DNA of 64,000 nt from Rhodoblastus sp963713695 (GCA_963713695.1 CAVQMU010000006.1:124001-188000); one strand, 5' to 3'; counted from the first letter of the stretch, positions 43,716 through 52,528 are shown. The notes: generated from the sequence alone by a model not told the origin. Made by a program: numbers and translations.

Positions 43716-45506
43716 CTAGCGCACCTTGACCTTCGCCATTTCCTGACCGTCCGGGCTCATCACATGGGTCGAGCAGGCGAGGCACGGATCGAAGGAATGC
43801 AGCGTGCGGATGATTTCCAGCGGCTGTTCAGGATTGACCATGGGCGTATCCATCAGCGACGCCTCGAAGGCGCCGATGTTGCCCTTGGGATCCCGCGGCG
43901 AACCGTTCCAGGTTGTCGGCACGACGCACTGGTAATTGTCGATCTTGCCGTCCTTGATCTTGATCCAGTGGGCAAGCGCGCCGCGCGGCGCCTCGGTGAA
44001 GCCGACGCCCTTGACTTCCGCAGGCCAGTTCTTCGGGTCCCACTTTTCAGTGTTTGCCGTGGACTGGTCGCCATTTTTGATATTGGCGATCAGCTTCTGC
44101 TGGAAATGACGCATCTTGTAGCCGGCCCACTGGCTCTCCAGCGCGCGGGCCGCCGTGCGTCCCAGCGTCGAGAATAGCGCGGTCAGCGGCAGTCCCAGGT
44201 CCTTGAGAAGCTTGTCGACGGGGTCCTTGAACTCCGACTTGCCCTGGGCGTAGCCGACCACCCAGCGGGCGAGCGGGCCGACTTCCATGGCATGGCCCTT
44301 CCAGCGCGGCGACTTGATCCAGGAATATTTGCCGCCCTCGTCGAGGCTCTCGATATTGGTCTTGGTTCCCTTGGCGTTGGGACCGAGTTCGTAATGCGGC
44401 TCGGTCACGCCGTCCCAGGGATGCAGGCCCTTGGTCTCGTCCGGATACTTGTACCAGGAATGCGTCACGAACTCCTGGATTTCCTCGGGATTGCGGTGAT
44501 CGATCGGATGCACTTCGGCGAGATTGCCGTTGATGATCGCGCCTTGCGGAAGCAAGAGGTTCTTGGCCGTGTAATCATTGGCGTTCTCGGGAATGTCGCC
44601 GTAGCTCATCACCGATTTGCTCGACAGCCCCCCGCCATAGAGCCAATCCTTGTAGAAGGAGCCGATCGCCGCGACGTCAGGCAGATAGACCTGGTCATTG
44701 AACTCGATGGAGCGATCGATGATCTCGGTAATGTAGTTGAGGCGCTCCATGTTGATCGCGCCGACCGAGCCGACGCCGTCGACATTGATCGGACACGGCA
44801 CGCCGCCAACCAGCCAGTTCGGATGCGGATTCTTGCCGCCGAAGATCGTGTGGACCTTGACGATTTCCTTCTGGAAATCGAGCGCTTCGAGATAATGCGC
44901 CACCGCCATCAGATTGGCTTCCGGCGGCAGGCGATAGGCCTTGCTGCCCCAGTAGCCGTTCTTGAACGGGCCAAGCTGGCCGGATTCGACGAATTTCTTC
45001 AGGCGCGTCTGCAGGTCCTTGAAATAACCGGGCGAGGACAGAGGCCAGGGCGAGATCGACTGCGCCAGCGCGGAAGTCGCCTTGGGATCGGCGGAGAGGG
45101 CCGAAACGACATCGACCCAGTCCAGCGCATGCAGGTGGTAGAAATGCACGATGTGATCGTGCACCTGCAGCGCGAGCTGCATCAGGTTGCGGATCGAATT
45201 GGCGTTCTCGGGAATCTTGATGTTCAGCGCGTCCTCGACGGAGCGAACCGAGGTCAGCGCATGGGTGCCGGTGCAGACGCCGCATATCCGCTCGGTGAAG
45301 GCCCAGGCGTCGCGCGGATCGCGGCCGCGCAAAATCACTTCGATGCCGCGCCACATCGTGCCGGTGGACACGGCGTTGCGGATGACATTGTTGGCGTCGA
45401 CATTCACTTCGACGCGCAGATGGCCTTCGATCCGGGTGACGGGATCGACGACGATGCGCTTGCCGGAATTGTCGAGATTGAAACCGTTCGGTGTCTGGAC
45501 GGTCAT
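43716..45506 (-). CDS. hupL: uptake [NiFe]-hydrogenase large subunit (group 1)
   Basis: The 596-residue catalytic subunit. The two cysteine pairs that bind Ni-Fe are RICGVCTGTHALTS near residue 75 and DPCLACSTH near residue 575. After the last His a 15-residue tail (VMSPDGQEMAKVKVR) remains for HupD to remove, so this is the precursor form. The gene is intact. It is exported bound to HupS by the Tat route and faces the periplasm. Confidence 0.98.
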   Translation of the reverse strand: MTVQTPNGFNLDNSGKRIVVDPVTRIEGHLRVEVNVDANNVIRNAVSTGTMWRGIEVILRGRDPRDAWAFTERICGVCTGTHALTSVRSVEDALNIKIPENANSIRNLMQLALQVHDHIVHFYHLHALDWVDVVSALSADPKATSALAQSISPWPLSSPGYFKDLQTRLKKFVESGQLGPFKNGYWGSKAYRLPPEANLMAVAHYLEALDFQKEIVKVHTIFGGKNPHPNWLVGGVPCPINVDGVGSVGAINMERLNYITEIIDRSIEFNDQVYLPDVAAIGSFYKDWLYGGGLSSKSVMSYGDIPENANDYTAKNLLLPQGAIINGNLAEVHPIDHRNPEEIQEFVTHSWYKYPDETKGLHPWDGVTEPHYELGPNAKGTKTNIESLDEGGKYSWIKSPRWKGHAMEVGPLARWVVGYAQGKSEFKDPVDKLLKDLGLPLTALFSTLGRTAARALESQWAGYKMRHFQQKLIANIKNGDQSTANTEKWDPKNWPAEVKGVGFTEAPRGALAHWIKIKDGKIDNYQCVVPTTWNGSPRDPKGNIGAFEASLMDTPMVNPEQPLEIIRTLHSFDPCLACSTHVMSPDGQEMAKVKVR

Positions 45507-45581
45507 GGGTGCGTTTCCTCAAATCTTGATTTTTGGATGCGGCCGGAAGATGGCGCGGCTCATGGCGGATCGGGGAAGGCT

Positions 45582-46676
45582 TTAGCCGCTGGGCGTGTCG
45601 GCCTTGTCGTCATGCTTTGTCGTCACGCGCCCAATCGCGGTGACGGCGGCATGGGCGGCGATGGCGACGCCCACGGTGGCCGCCGCGGCGATGCCGATCT
45701 TGTCGGCATTGGCCTCCACGCCGAACTGGTGGATGTTCGACAGGCGCTCGTAGAACGGCCCCTTGTCCCAGAAGCCGTCTTCCGAGCAGCCGATGCAGCC
45801 ATGGCCCGACTGGATCGGGAAGGAGACGCCATTGTTCCAGCGCACGGTCGAGCAGGCGTTGTAGGTGGTCGGACCCTTGCAGCCCATCTTGTAGAGGCAG
45901 TAGCCCTTGCGCGCGCCCTCGTCGTCCCATTCCTCGACGAACTGTCCGGCGTCGAAATGCGGACGGCGATAGCATTTGTCGTGGATGCGCTGCGAATAGA
46001 ACATTTCCGGCCGGCCCTGCCGGTCGAGCGTCGGCAGCTTGCCGAAGGTCGTGATGTAGGTGACGACGCCGGTCATGACTTCGGCGATCGGCGGGCAACC
46101 GGGAACCTTGATGATCGGCTTGCCCGTGATGACCTTGTCGATCGGCGTCGCCTGCGTGGGATTGGGCTTGGCCGCCTGCACGCAGCCCCAGGAGGCGCAG
46201 GCGCCCCAGGCGATAATGGCCATGGCGTCTTCCGCCATCATCTTGAGCTTTTCGACGAAGGGCTTGCCGCCGTCGATGCAGAACATGCCGCCTTCATTGA
46301 GCGGCGGGTTGCCTTCCACGGCAAGAATGTACTTGCCCTTGTATTTCTGCCGCGTCTCCTCGAGGATCGCCTCGGCCTGGTGGCCGGCGGCGGCCATCAG
46401 CGTGTCGTCGTAATCAAGCGAGATCATCGACAGCACGACGTCCTTGACCAGCGGATGCGCCGAGCGAATGAAGCTTTCCGAGCAGCAGGTGCATTCGAGC
46501 CCGTGCATCCAGATCACGGGAACGCGCGGATTGGTCTCGAGCGCCTGGGCGACATTGGCGGCGCCGGTCGCGCCGAGCCCCATGCTGGCGGCGGTCAAAG
46601 AGCAGAATTTGGTGAAACTGCGCCGCGTGACTCCCTGCCTGCGGATCACGTCATAAAAGGTTTCGGTTGCGGACAT
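45582..46676 (-). CDS. hupS: uptake [NiFe]-hydrogenase small subunit, six-cysteine type
   Basis: A 364-residue precursor. RRSFTKF (residues 18-24) is the Tat signal, with cleavage near residue 45. The proximal-cluster motif is HGLECTCCSES (Cys at 62, 64 and 65) and the second part is WGACASWGCVQA. The two extra cysteines are those of oxygen-tolerant group-1 enzymes. CYRRPHFDAGQF, ACSTVRWN and HGCIGCSEDGFWD bind the distal and medial clusters. A C-terminal hydrophobic helix anchors it to HupC. The start at 46676 has GGGGAGG upstream. It is the first gene of the hup operon. Confidence 0.97.
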   Translation of the reverse strand: MSATETFYDVIRRQGVTRRSFTKFCSLTAASMGLGATGAANVAQALETNPRVPVIWMHGLECTCCSESFIRSAHPLVKDVVLSMISLDYDDTLMAAAGHQAEAILEETRQKYKGKYILAVEGNPPLNEGGMFCIDGGKPFVEKLKMMAEDAMAIIAWGACASWGCVQAAKPNPTQATPIDKVITGKPIIKVPGCPPIAEVMTGVVTYITTFGKLPTLDRQGRPEMFYSQRIHDKCYRRPHFDAGQFVEEWDDEGARKGYCLYKMGCKGPTTYNACSTVRWNNGVSFPIQSGHGCIGCSEDGFWDKGPFYERLSNIHQFGVEANADKIGIAAAATVGVAIAAHAAVTAIGRVTTKHDDKADTPSG

Positions 46677-46747
46677 CAAGCGCCTCCCCTGTCGTTCCCA
46701 TGTCATTCGCCTTGTGGCTGGCAGGCCCGGCGATTGGGTTAATGACC

Positions 46748-46762
46748 GCAAGAACGGCGCCA
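46748..46762 (-). promoter_or_regulatory. sigma-54-type promoter upstream of hupS
   Basis: On the minus strand TGGCGCCGTTCTTGC matches the -24/-12 consensus TGGCAC-N5-TTGC except for one base. GG and GC are spaced by 10 bases. It lies about 70 bases ahead of the hupS start codon. Confidence 0.65.
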
Positions 46763-46821
46763 GATTTTTTACGGCGTGGCATTTCTTAGCTTTCGATTGC
46801 ATTTCCAGATGTTGAACCGAC

Positions 46822-46832
46822 TTGATCATCAA
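46822..46832 (-). promoter_or_regulatory. candidate HupR-binding site
   Basis: TTGATCATCAA is a perfect TTG-N5-CAA palindrome, the motif reported for HupR of Rhodobacter capsulatus. It lies about 90 bases upstream of the expected start of transcription from the sigma-54-type promoter, a normal distance for an NtrC-type activator. Confidence 0.55.
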
Positions 46833-46849
46833 ACGCATTGATTGCGTTT
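46831..46849. repeat. perfect inverted repeat next to the HupR-type site
   Basis: AAACGCA-TTGAT-TGCGTTT, with 7-base arms and a 5-base spacer. It abuts the TTG-N5-CAA site in the gap between hupS and the divergent EF-hand gene, and may bind a second regulator of either gene. Confidence 0.45.
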
Positions 46850-46977
46850 CGGCAATCGGATGGAAAGCGCGCTGGCGCCGGCGATGAAAAGGCTTTGCAG
46901 TCGAGCCGCTCGGGAAAGGCCACATGCAACCGAAGGCCCGCTGAGCCGTTTCCCGATCAAACCGAGGAGGAAAAGCA

Positions 46978-47370
46978 ATGATTGCGCATCACCGTTTGAT
47001 TTACGCGCTCGCGGGATGGCTCGCCTTCGTCGCCGTTCCCGCCGTCGCCGGTTCGGCCCTCAAGGGGCTCGACACCGACAAGGACGCCACGATCGATCTT
47101 TCCGAGGCGAAACAGGCCGCCGAAAAAACGTTCGACCGGCTCGACAGGAACCACGACGGCACGCTTGACGCTCGCGAATTGCGCGGCCGACTGAAAAAAG
47201 ATGAATTCGCCGGCGCCGACCCCGACAAGGACGCGACCCTGACCAAGGACGAGTATCTCGGCGTGGTCGAACAGCGCTTCAAGGCGGTCGACGCAAATGA
47301 CGATGGCACGCTCGACGCCAAGGAACTGCGCAGCAAGGCTGGAAAGGCGCTGCTCAAACTGCTGAAATGA
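46978..47370 (+). CDS. secreted EF-hand calcium-binding protein
   Basis: A 130-residue protein with a signal peptide (LIYALAGWLAFVAVPAVAG) and four EF-hand loops: DTDKDATIDLSE, DRNHDGTLDARE, DPDKDATLTKDE and DANDDGTLDAKE. Each has Asp or Asn at positions 1, 3 and 5 and Glu at 12, so calcium binding is likely. It should be periplasmic. A strong GAGGAGG site precedes the ATG. It is divergent from hupS and shares its 300-base control region, although a role in hydrogen metabolism is not implied. Confidence 0.88.
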   Translation: MIAHHRLIYALAGWLAFVAVPAVAGSALKGLDTDKDATIDLSEAKQAAEKTFDRLDRNHDGTLDARELRGRLKKDEFAGADPDKDATLTKDEYLGVVEQRFKAVDANDDGTLDAKELRSKAGKALLKLLK

Positions 47371-47376
47371 AGTGTT

Positions 47377-49377
47377 TCAGGCGGCGTATTTTTCCGCGGT
47401 CGAGCTGAGCGGCTGGTCGAACTGCGCTCCGGCGTGCCCATCCTTGACCCAGACCACGCGCGCCGGCGCGCAGACCTGGTCCTCGAACTCGATCGCAAAA
47501 CGATCCCCTTCCTTGAGACCGCCTGCCAGGGCGATCTTCACGCCGGTGTCCGAAATATCCATCAAGCGGGCGTTGAACCGGGCGCCACCGCTGAGAACGA
47601 CCACGCCCCTGGTGGACCGCCGGCGAATTTCGACGCGCCGATTGTCCACGTCCTGCGTCAGATCGCGAAGGAAGACGTTGACCGCCTCGGCCAGCTTTCT
47701 CGTCGAACCGGCAAGAAGATCGATCGTTTTGGTCACGTGACCCGCTTCGCTATTGGTCTCGCCGATGACGGCGGCGACGTTCACGACATTCTGCGAAGCG
47801 GTGACCGTGCTTTCCGAGGCCCGCGATATCGCGCGTGCGATTTCCCCGGTCGCCTCGCCTTGCTGTTCGACGGCCGAAGCGACGGCGTTGGTCGATTTAT
47901 CGATTTCCGCGACGGCGGCGGTGATGGCGCGGATGTTTTCCACGGCGCCCGTTGTGGCAGTCTGGATTGCGGCGATTTGCGCCGCAATTTCGTCGGTCGC
48001 CTTGGCGGTATGCCCCGCCAGCGTCTTCACTTCGGAAGCCACCACGGCGAAACCCTTGCCGGCGTCGCCGGCGCGCGCCGCCTCGATGGTGGCGTTGAGC
48101 GCAAGCATGTTGGTGTGATGGGCGATGGTGCGGATCATCTCGACCACGTCGCCGACCTTGGCGACAAAACCGGCAAGGCCCGACACCGCGCCATCGGTCT
48201 CGCCCGCGATCTCCGTCGCCCGGCTCACTCGCTCGCTGGTTCCCTGGATCTGTGCCGAAATTTCTGCGATCGAGGCGGTCATCTGTTCCGCAGCAGCGGA
48301 GACGGCGTGAATATTCGACGTCGAATCGGACGCCGCGGAACGCGCCCCATTGGCCGCTTCTCCGGCGCGCGCCGCAACTTCGTTCAAGGTTTTCGCGGTG
48401 CCGGACATGGAAGCCGCCTGGCTATCGACCGCGGCGACGATCTCGCCGATAATCGCGCGGAAACGGGCGACCAACTGCTGCATCATCGACTGCCGCTGCA
48501 ACTCGTGCTGCCGCTCGGCTTGCGCCGCGTTTTCCAGACGCGCACGCTCGACCGCTTCTTCGCGCAGATGTTCGAGCGCTTTCGCCAGCGAACCGATTTC
48601 GTCGGCGCGCTGGAGATGTGGAACGGCGCCGACGACGTCGCCGTGCGAAATCTTGTCGACGCTGGCCGAAAGGTCAGTCAGCGGCCGCAGTATCTTTCGC
48701 GCGATCAGCATCGCAGCGACGCTGAATGCGACGAGCACGAAGATGGAAACGAGGCCGACAGACCTGATCCAAGCGTCGATATTGCCATCGACTTCCTTGC
48801 TCTTCACGCCAGTGTAAAGCGCGCCGACAACCTCGCCGCCCGGCGCGTGGATCGGCATGTAAGCTGTGCGATAGGACTCGCCCAGAATATCGGCCAAGCC
48901 TGCGTAAATCCTGCCAGCAAGCAGACTTGACGGAACCGGTCCGGACTTGTCGAGAATCGTGTTGACGGCGCGTGAGCCGTCGGACTTGCGGACGCTCGTT
49001 GATTTTCGCAAAAACTGCGCGCCGGCGGGATCATAGGCGAAAATCGTGGTCGTCGCGCCAGTCAGGCGGCTGATCTCATCGACGATGCCATGGTCGGCAA
49101 ATTCAGGGACATGATCGATTGTGATGCGCGCGGCGTCGCCGTTCGCAGCCCATTCGACCTTTACGCCCGACAGGTCGTTTCTTAGAACCGTCGCTGCTAT
49201 TCGGAGATTTGAGCGCTGGCGCGTCCCCGCCTCGTCGGCGAAGGACGACAGGCTCTTGTAGGCGACAAAAACCTGGGCCGCCGAAGCGAGAACGACCATG
49301 GTGACGATGGCGAAAGCCACCACCGTGACCAAAGACGATCTCAGCCGCAGGAAAATGTCCGTTTTGAAAAATGGCAT
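47377..49377 (-). CDS. methyl-accepting chemotaxis protein with C-terminal PilZ domain
   Basis: A 666-residue receptor. The first membrane helix is at about 12-35, then a periplasmic sensor domain of the single-cache type (to about 195) that ends in GEVVGALYTGVKSKE. The second helix is followed by HAMP (ILRPLTDLSASVDKISHGD). The signalling core carries TNMLALNATIEAARAGDAGK and FAVVASEVKTLA. A PilZ domain (RRVEIRRRSTRGVVVLSG, then DISDTG) ends the protein and would bind cyclic-di-GMP. The start at 49377 (MPFFKTDIFLRLRSSL) is preferred to the longer frame. No che genes are nearby. Confidence 0.88.
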   Translation of the reverse strand: MPFFKTDIFLRLRSSLVTVVAFAIVTMVVLASAAQVFVAYKSLSSFADEAGTRQRSNLRIAATVLRNDLSGVKVEWAANGDAARITIDHVPEFADHGIVDEISRLTGATTTIFAYDPAGAQFLRKSTSVRKSDGSRAVNTILDKSGPVPSSLLAGRIYAGLADILGESYRTAYMPIHAPGGEVVGALYTGVKSKEVDGNIDAWIRSVGLVSIFVLVAFSVAAMLIARKILRPLTDLSASVDKISHGDVVGAVPHLQRADEIGSLAKALEHLREEAVERARLENAAQAERQHELQRQSMMQQLVARFRAIIGEIVAAVDSQAASMSGTAKTLNEVAARAGEAANGARSAASDSTSNIHAVSAAAEQMTASIAEISAQIQGTSERVSRATEIAGETDGAVSGLAGFVAKVGDVVEMIRTIAHHTNMLALNATIEAARAGDAGKGFAVVASEVKTLAGHTAKATDEIAAQIAAIQTATTGAVENIRAITAAVAEIDKSTNAVASAVEQQGEATGEIARAISRASESTVTASQNVVNVAAVIGETNSEAGHVTKTIDLLAGSTRKLAEAVNVFLRDLTQDVDNRRVEIRRRSTRGVVVLSGGARFNARLMDISDTGVKIALAGGLKEGDRFAIEFEDQVCAPARVVWVKDGHAGAQFDQPLSSTAEKYAA

Positions 49378-49451
49378 AAGCGAGGTCTCCGCGACTCCTA
49401 TGGCGCCGCACATTGGCGGCCGGCGCTTGCCTGGAGCTTGACGATACTCGC

Positions 49452-50576
49452 TCAGTCCAGCGTCTCGCGGTAGAACCAGACGGCGACCGCGATCACCACG
49501 GCTGTCGCCAGCGCCATCGGCCAGAGCTCCGGCGCGATTTCCGCGGCGGAGTTTCCCTTGAGAAGGATGCCGCGCACGATGCGGATTGCATGGGTGGTGG
49601 GGAAAAGTTCGCCGACCCATTGCGCCCAGCGGGGCATTCCGAGGAAAGGCGCGAAAAAGCCGGACAGCATGAAGGCCGGCAGAAGCGTGAATTGCGCCAT
49701 CTGCTGCGCCTGCATCTGGTTTTGCGCGATGGTCGAAAAGGCGAGGCCCGTCGCAAGGTTGGACGCGATGTAAAGCCCCAGCGCCAGCATCAGCAGCGTC
49801 GGCGAGCCGCGCACCGGCAGGCCGAAGACATAGACGGAAACCACCAGGATCAGCACGACCTGGATATAGCCGACGACAATATAGGGGGCGATCTTGGCGA
49901 GCATGATCTCGATTGGCTTGACCGGCATCGCCATCAGGTTTTCCATCGTGCCGCGCTCGCGCTCGCGGGTGATCGACAGGCTGGTGATGACCAGCGTCGA
50001 CATCATCAGGACGATGCAGATCAGCCCCGGCACGATGTTGAGCACGGTGAGCTGCTCGGGATTGTAGCGCGCGTGAACCTGAAACGTGAATGGCGGGTTT
50101 TGCGCCTGACCCTGCCGGACCGGCGGCAGGTCGCGCTCCAGCGCGCCGTTGAGCGCCGCCAGCGCCGCCGTGGCGTTGCCGATCGCCGAGGGATCGCTGG
50201 CGTCGGCGTCAATCAGCACCGACGGCGCCTCGCCGCGATCGACCGAACGGTCGAAACCGGGGGGAATGTTGACGACGAACAGCACGTCGCCCTCGGCCAG
50301 CGCCTTTTCCGCGGCCGCCTCGGAAGGCATTGTGCGAATGTCGTAATAGCCGGTGTTTTTCAATGCGGTGACCAGCGTGCGCTCGTATTTTGAGTGATCG
50401 GCGGCCAGCAGCCCAGTGGGCAGATTGTGCGGATTGGTGTTGATGGCGTAGCCGAACAGGAAAAGCTGCATGATCGGCAAAGCGATGATCAGGCGCAGGG
50501 TCATGGGATCGCGCAGGACCTGGATCCATTCCTTGCGCAACAGGGTTTTGAGCCGGCGGAAGGAGAAGCCGTTCAT
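49452..50576 (-). CDS. ABC-2-type transporter permease
   Basis: A 374-residue inner-membrane protein of the YhhJ/YbhR type. There is one N-terminal helix (LRLIIALPIMQLFLFGYAIN), a large periplasmic loop to about 175, then five helices. ITRERERGTMENLMAMPVKP is the conserved coupling segment. With the ATPase and the HlyD-like protein directly upstream it makes a drug or toxic-compound exporter. Only one permease is present where related systems often have two. Its ATG overlaps the corrected end of the ATPase gene. Confidence 0.92.
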   Translation of the reverse strand: MNGFSFRRLKTLLRKEWIQVLRDPMTLRLIIALPIMQLFLFGYAINTNPHNLPTGLLAADHSKYERTLVTALKNTGYYDIRTMPSEAAAEKALAEGDVLFVVNIPPGFDRSVDRGEAPSVLIDADASDPSAIGNATAALAALNGALERDLPPVRQGQAQNPPFTFQVHARYNPEQLTVLNIVPGLICIVLMMSTLVITSLSITRERERGTMENLMAMPVKPIEIMLAKIAPYIVVGYIQVVLILVVSVYVFGLPVRGSPTLLMLALGLYIASNLATGLAFSTIAQNQMQAQQMAQFTLLPAFMLSGFFAPFLGMPRWAQWVGELFPTTHAIRIVRGILLKGNSAAEIAPELWPMALATAVVIAVAVWFYRETLD

Positions 50577-51486
50577 TTATCGCCCTCCTCCGCCGTCGCC
50601 AACTGGTGGATGAACACGTCTTCGAGCCGCGGTTCGACCTCGCGCCAGGTCAGATCCGGAAACTGGCGGATGGTCGCCGCAAGCTCGTCGCGATCGACGC
50701 CGGCGACATGCAGCGCACGCCCGAACACCGCCGCCGCCTCGACGCCCGCCATTCGCCTAATTTTCCGCGCGACAGCGTCGACCCCTCGCCTGTCGCCTCA
50801 AAAGTGACCAGGCCGGAGGTCTTCGCCACCTCTGCGGCGTCGCCCTGCACGACGATGCGGCCATTGGCCAGATAGACCACGCGCTTGCAGCGCTCGGCCT
50901 CGTCCATGTAATGGGTCGACACCAGCACGGTCAGCCCTTCCGCGGCCATGTCGTGGATCAGGTCCCAGAATTCGCGCCGCGCCTTGGCGTCGACGCCGGC
51001 GGTCGGCTCGTCGAGCAGCAGCAGTTTTGGGCGATGCAATACGCAGGCGGCGAGCGCCAGCCGCTGCTTCCAGCCTCCCGACAATTCGCCCGCCAATTGC
51101 TTGCGATATTCGCCAAGCTGCAATTGCTCGATGATGCCCGAAACCGCCGCATCGGCTTGCGGCAATTCATAGATGCCCGCGACCAGCTGAAGGTTTTCGG
51201 TGACGGTGAGATCTTCGTAAAAGCTGAATTTCTGCGTCATGTAGCCGATATGGCGCCGGATTTTCCCCGCCTCTCGGAACAGGTCGAAGCCCAGGCACGT
51301 CCCCTCGCCGCCGTCCGGCGTCAGCAGGCCGCACAGCAGGCGGATGGTGGTGGTCTTGCCGCTGCCGTTGGCGCCGAGAAAGCCGCAGATTTCGCCCGAG
51401 GCGACGCGCAGGCTCAATCCATCGACGACGCGGCGCGCGCCGTAGCTTTTTTTCAGGTCGCGGACGTCGATGGCGTAATCGGTCAT
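50573..51486 (-). CDS. ABC transporter ATP-binding protein (frameshifted near 3' end)
   Basis: About 304 residues after correction. Walker A is GANGSGKTTTIR, the signature is LSGGWKQRLALAA, and Walker B is LLLLDEPTAGVD. From GEG the written frame becomes basic nonsense. Adding one G to the run at 50782-50785 gives GVDAVARKIRRMAGVEAAAV and leads to DLTWREVEPRLEDVFIHQLA, the normal end of the family, with a stop overlapping the permease ATG. This is a missing base, in contrast to most shifts in the window. Its ATG overlaps the stop of the HlyD-like gene. Confidence 0.9.
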
Positions 51487-52511
51487 GACCCTTTGCCCCC
51501 GCCCAAGACCGGCTGCGCGGAGAGAGGCCGCACCGTGACCGGCTGTCCCGGATTGAGCAGGCTGGCCTTTTCGGCCGGCGGCCGCGCCTCGACCATGTAA
51601 ACCAGCTTTTCACGGCTGGAATCCGAGTAGATCACCGGCGGCGTATATTCCGCCTGCGGCGCGATGAAGCTGATCGCCGCGTCAAAATCGCGCGGGCAAT
51701 TGTCGCAGGCGATTTGCACCCGGTCGCCGCGATGCAGGCTCGGCAGGTCAGCCTCGGCGACGAAGAAGCGGACGAAAATGTCTTCCGGCGGCAGCAGCGA
51801 CACGACCGGCGCGCCGACGGCCAGAACCTCTCCCGGACGCGCCAGCACGTCAGCGATGCGGCCGCCCTTGGGGGCTGCGACGCGCCGTTGCGCCAGACGC
51901 CATTCAGCCATGGCCAGCGCCGCTGTGTACGCCTCCTCGGCGGCGTGCGCCGCCCTGATCTCGCGGTCGCGACCCATCGGCGCGCGCGCCTGCGCCAGCG
52001 CCGCCTCCATCGATGTCACGCGCGCCTTGGCCGAAAGCTGGTCCGACCGCCGTTGATCAAGAGCCTGGTGGGTGATCGCGCCTTTTCCAATCAGGTCTTG
52101 GGCGCGGACAAAATCCTGCTGGCTGCGGTCGAGCGTGGCGCGGGCGTCGGCGAGATTGGCCTCGGCCTGCTCGATCTCGGTGGGCTTGGCGCCCTGTTCG
52201 AGATTGGCGAGCTGCTCCTGCGCCTGCCTGAGTTGGCGCGCCGCCTGGTCGCGGCCGGCGAGATCGTCGGTCTCGTCCTGCGTGAACAGGGGCGAACCCT
52301 CATCGACACGGTCGCCGCGCGCGACGCTGAGCGAGGTCAGCAGCCCCGCCTGGGTCGGCCCGATCTTGACGAAATCGGCTTCGGCATAGCCCTGCCATTC
52401 CTTCACCAGCGGACTGGCGAGCCTCGCGCGCCAAAAGCCGAAGCCGGCAAGGACCAGCAGGATCAGGATTATCAACGGACGTGAGCGCAACAGCAAAATT
52501 CCTCTATGCAA
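51483..52511 (-). CDS. HlyD-family periplasmic adaptor protein
   Basis: A 342-residue membrane-fusion protein. There is one N-terminal membrane helix (LIILILLVLAGFGFW), a lipoyl-like half (GLLTSLSVARGDRVDEGSPL), a long coiled hairpin (about residues 80-200, Gln/Ala-rich) and the second half (RVAAPKGGRIADVLARPGEV). It links the ABC exporter to an outer-membrane channel. The start is uncertain: TTG at 52511 or TTG at 52496, the latter just after AGAGGA. The former would lie against the putative TetR operator. Confidence 0.88.
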   Translation of the reverse strand: MHRGILLLRSRPLIILILLVLAGFGFWRARLASPLVKEWQGYAEADFVKIGPTQAGLLTSLSVARGDRVDEGSPLFTQDETDDLAGRDQAARQLRQAQEQLANLEQGAKPTEIEQAEANLADARATLDRSQQDFVRAQDLIGKGAITHQALDQRRSDQLSAKARVTSMEAALAQARAPMGRDREIRAAHAAEEAYTAALAMAEWRLAQRRVAAPKGGRIADVLARPGEVLAVGAPVVSLLPPEDIFVRFFVAEADLPSLHRGDRVQIACDNCPRDFDAAISFIAPQAEYTPPVIYSDSSREKLVYMVEARPPAEKASLLNPGQPVTVRPLSAQPVLGGGKGS

Positions 52512-52512
52512 C

Positions 52513-52528
52513 GCAACGGTTCCGTTGC
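52513..52528. promoter_or_regulatory. candidate operator of the TetR-type regulator
   Basis: GCAACGG-TT-CCGTTGC is a perfect inverted repeat with 7-base arms. An overlapping larger one pairs ATGCAACG with CGTTGCAT. It lies between the divergent HlyD-like and TetR genes, where a repressor would control both. Confidence 0.6.

Noticed and set aside
44292..46742. Plus-strand frame of 816 residues opposite hupL and hupS
   Set aside because: It spans two real genes and their gap on the other strand; composition is that of a shadow frame.
46780..46830. IHF site between the sigma-54-type promoter and the HupR-type site
   Set aside because: The best candidate (ATCAAGTCGGTT on the minus strand) has the TTR element out of register by one base.
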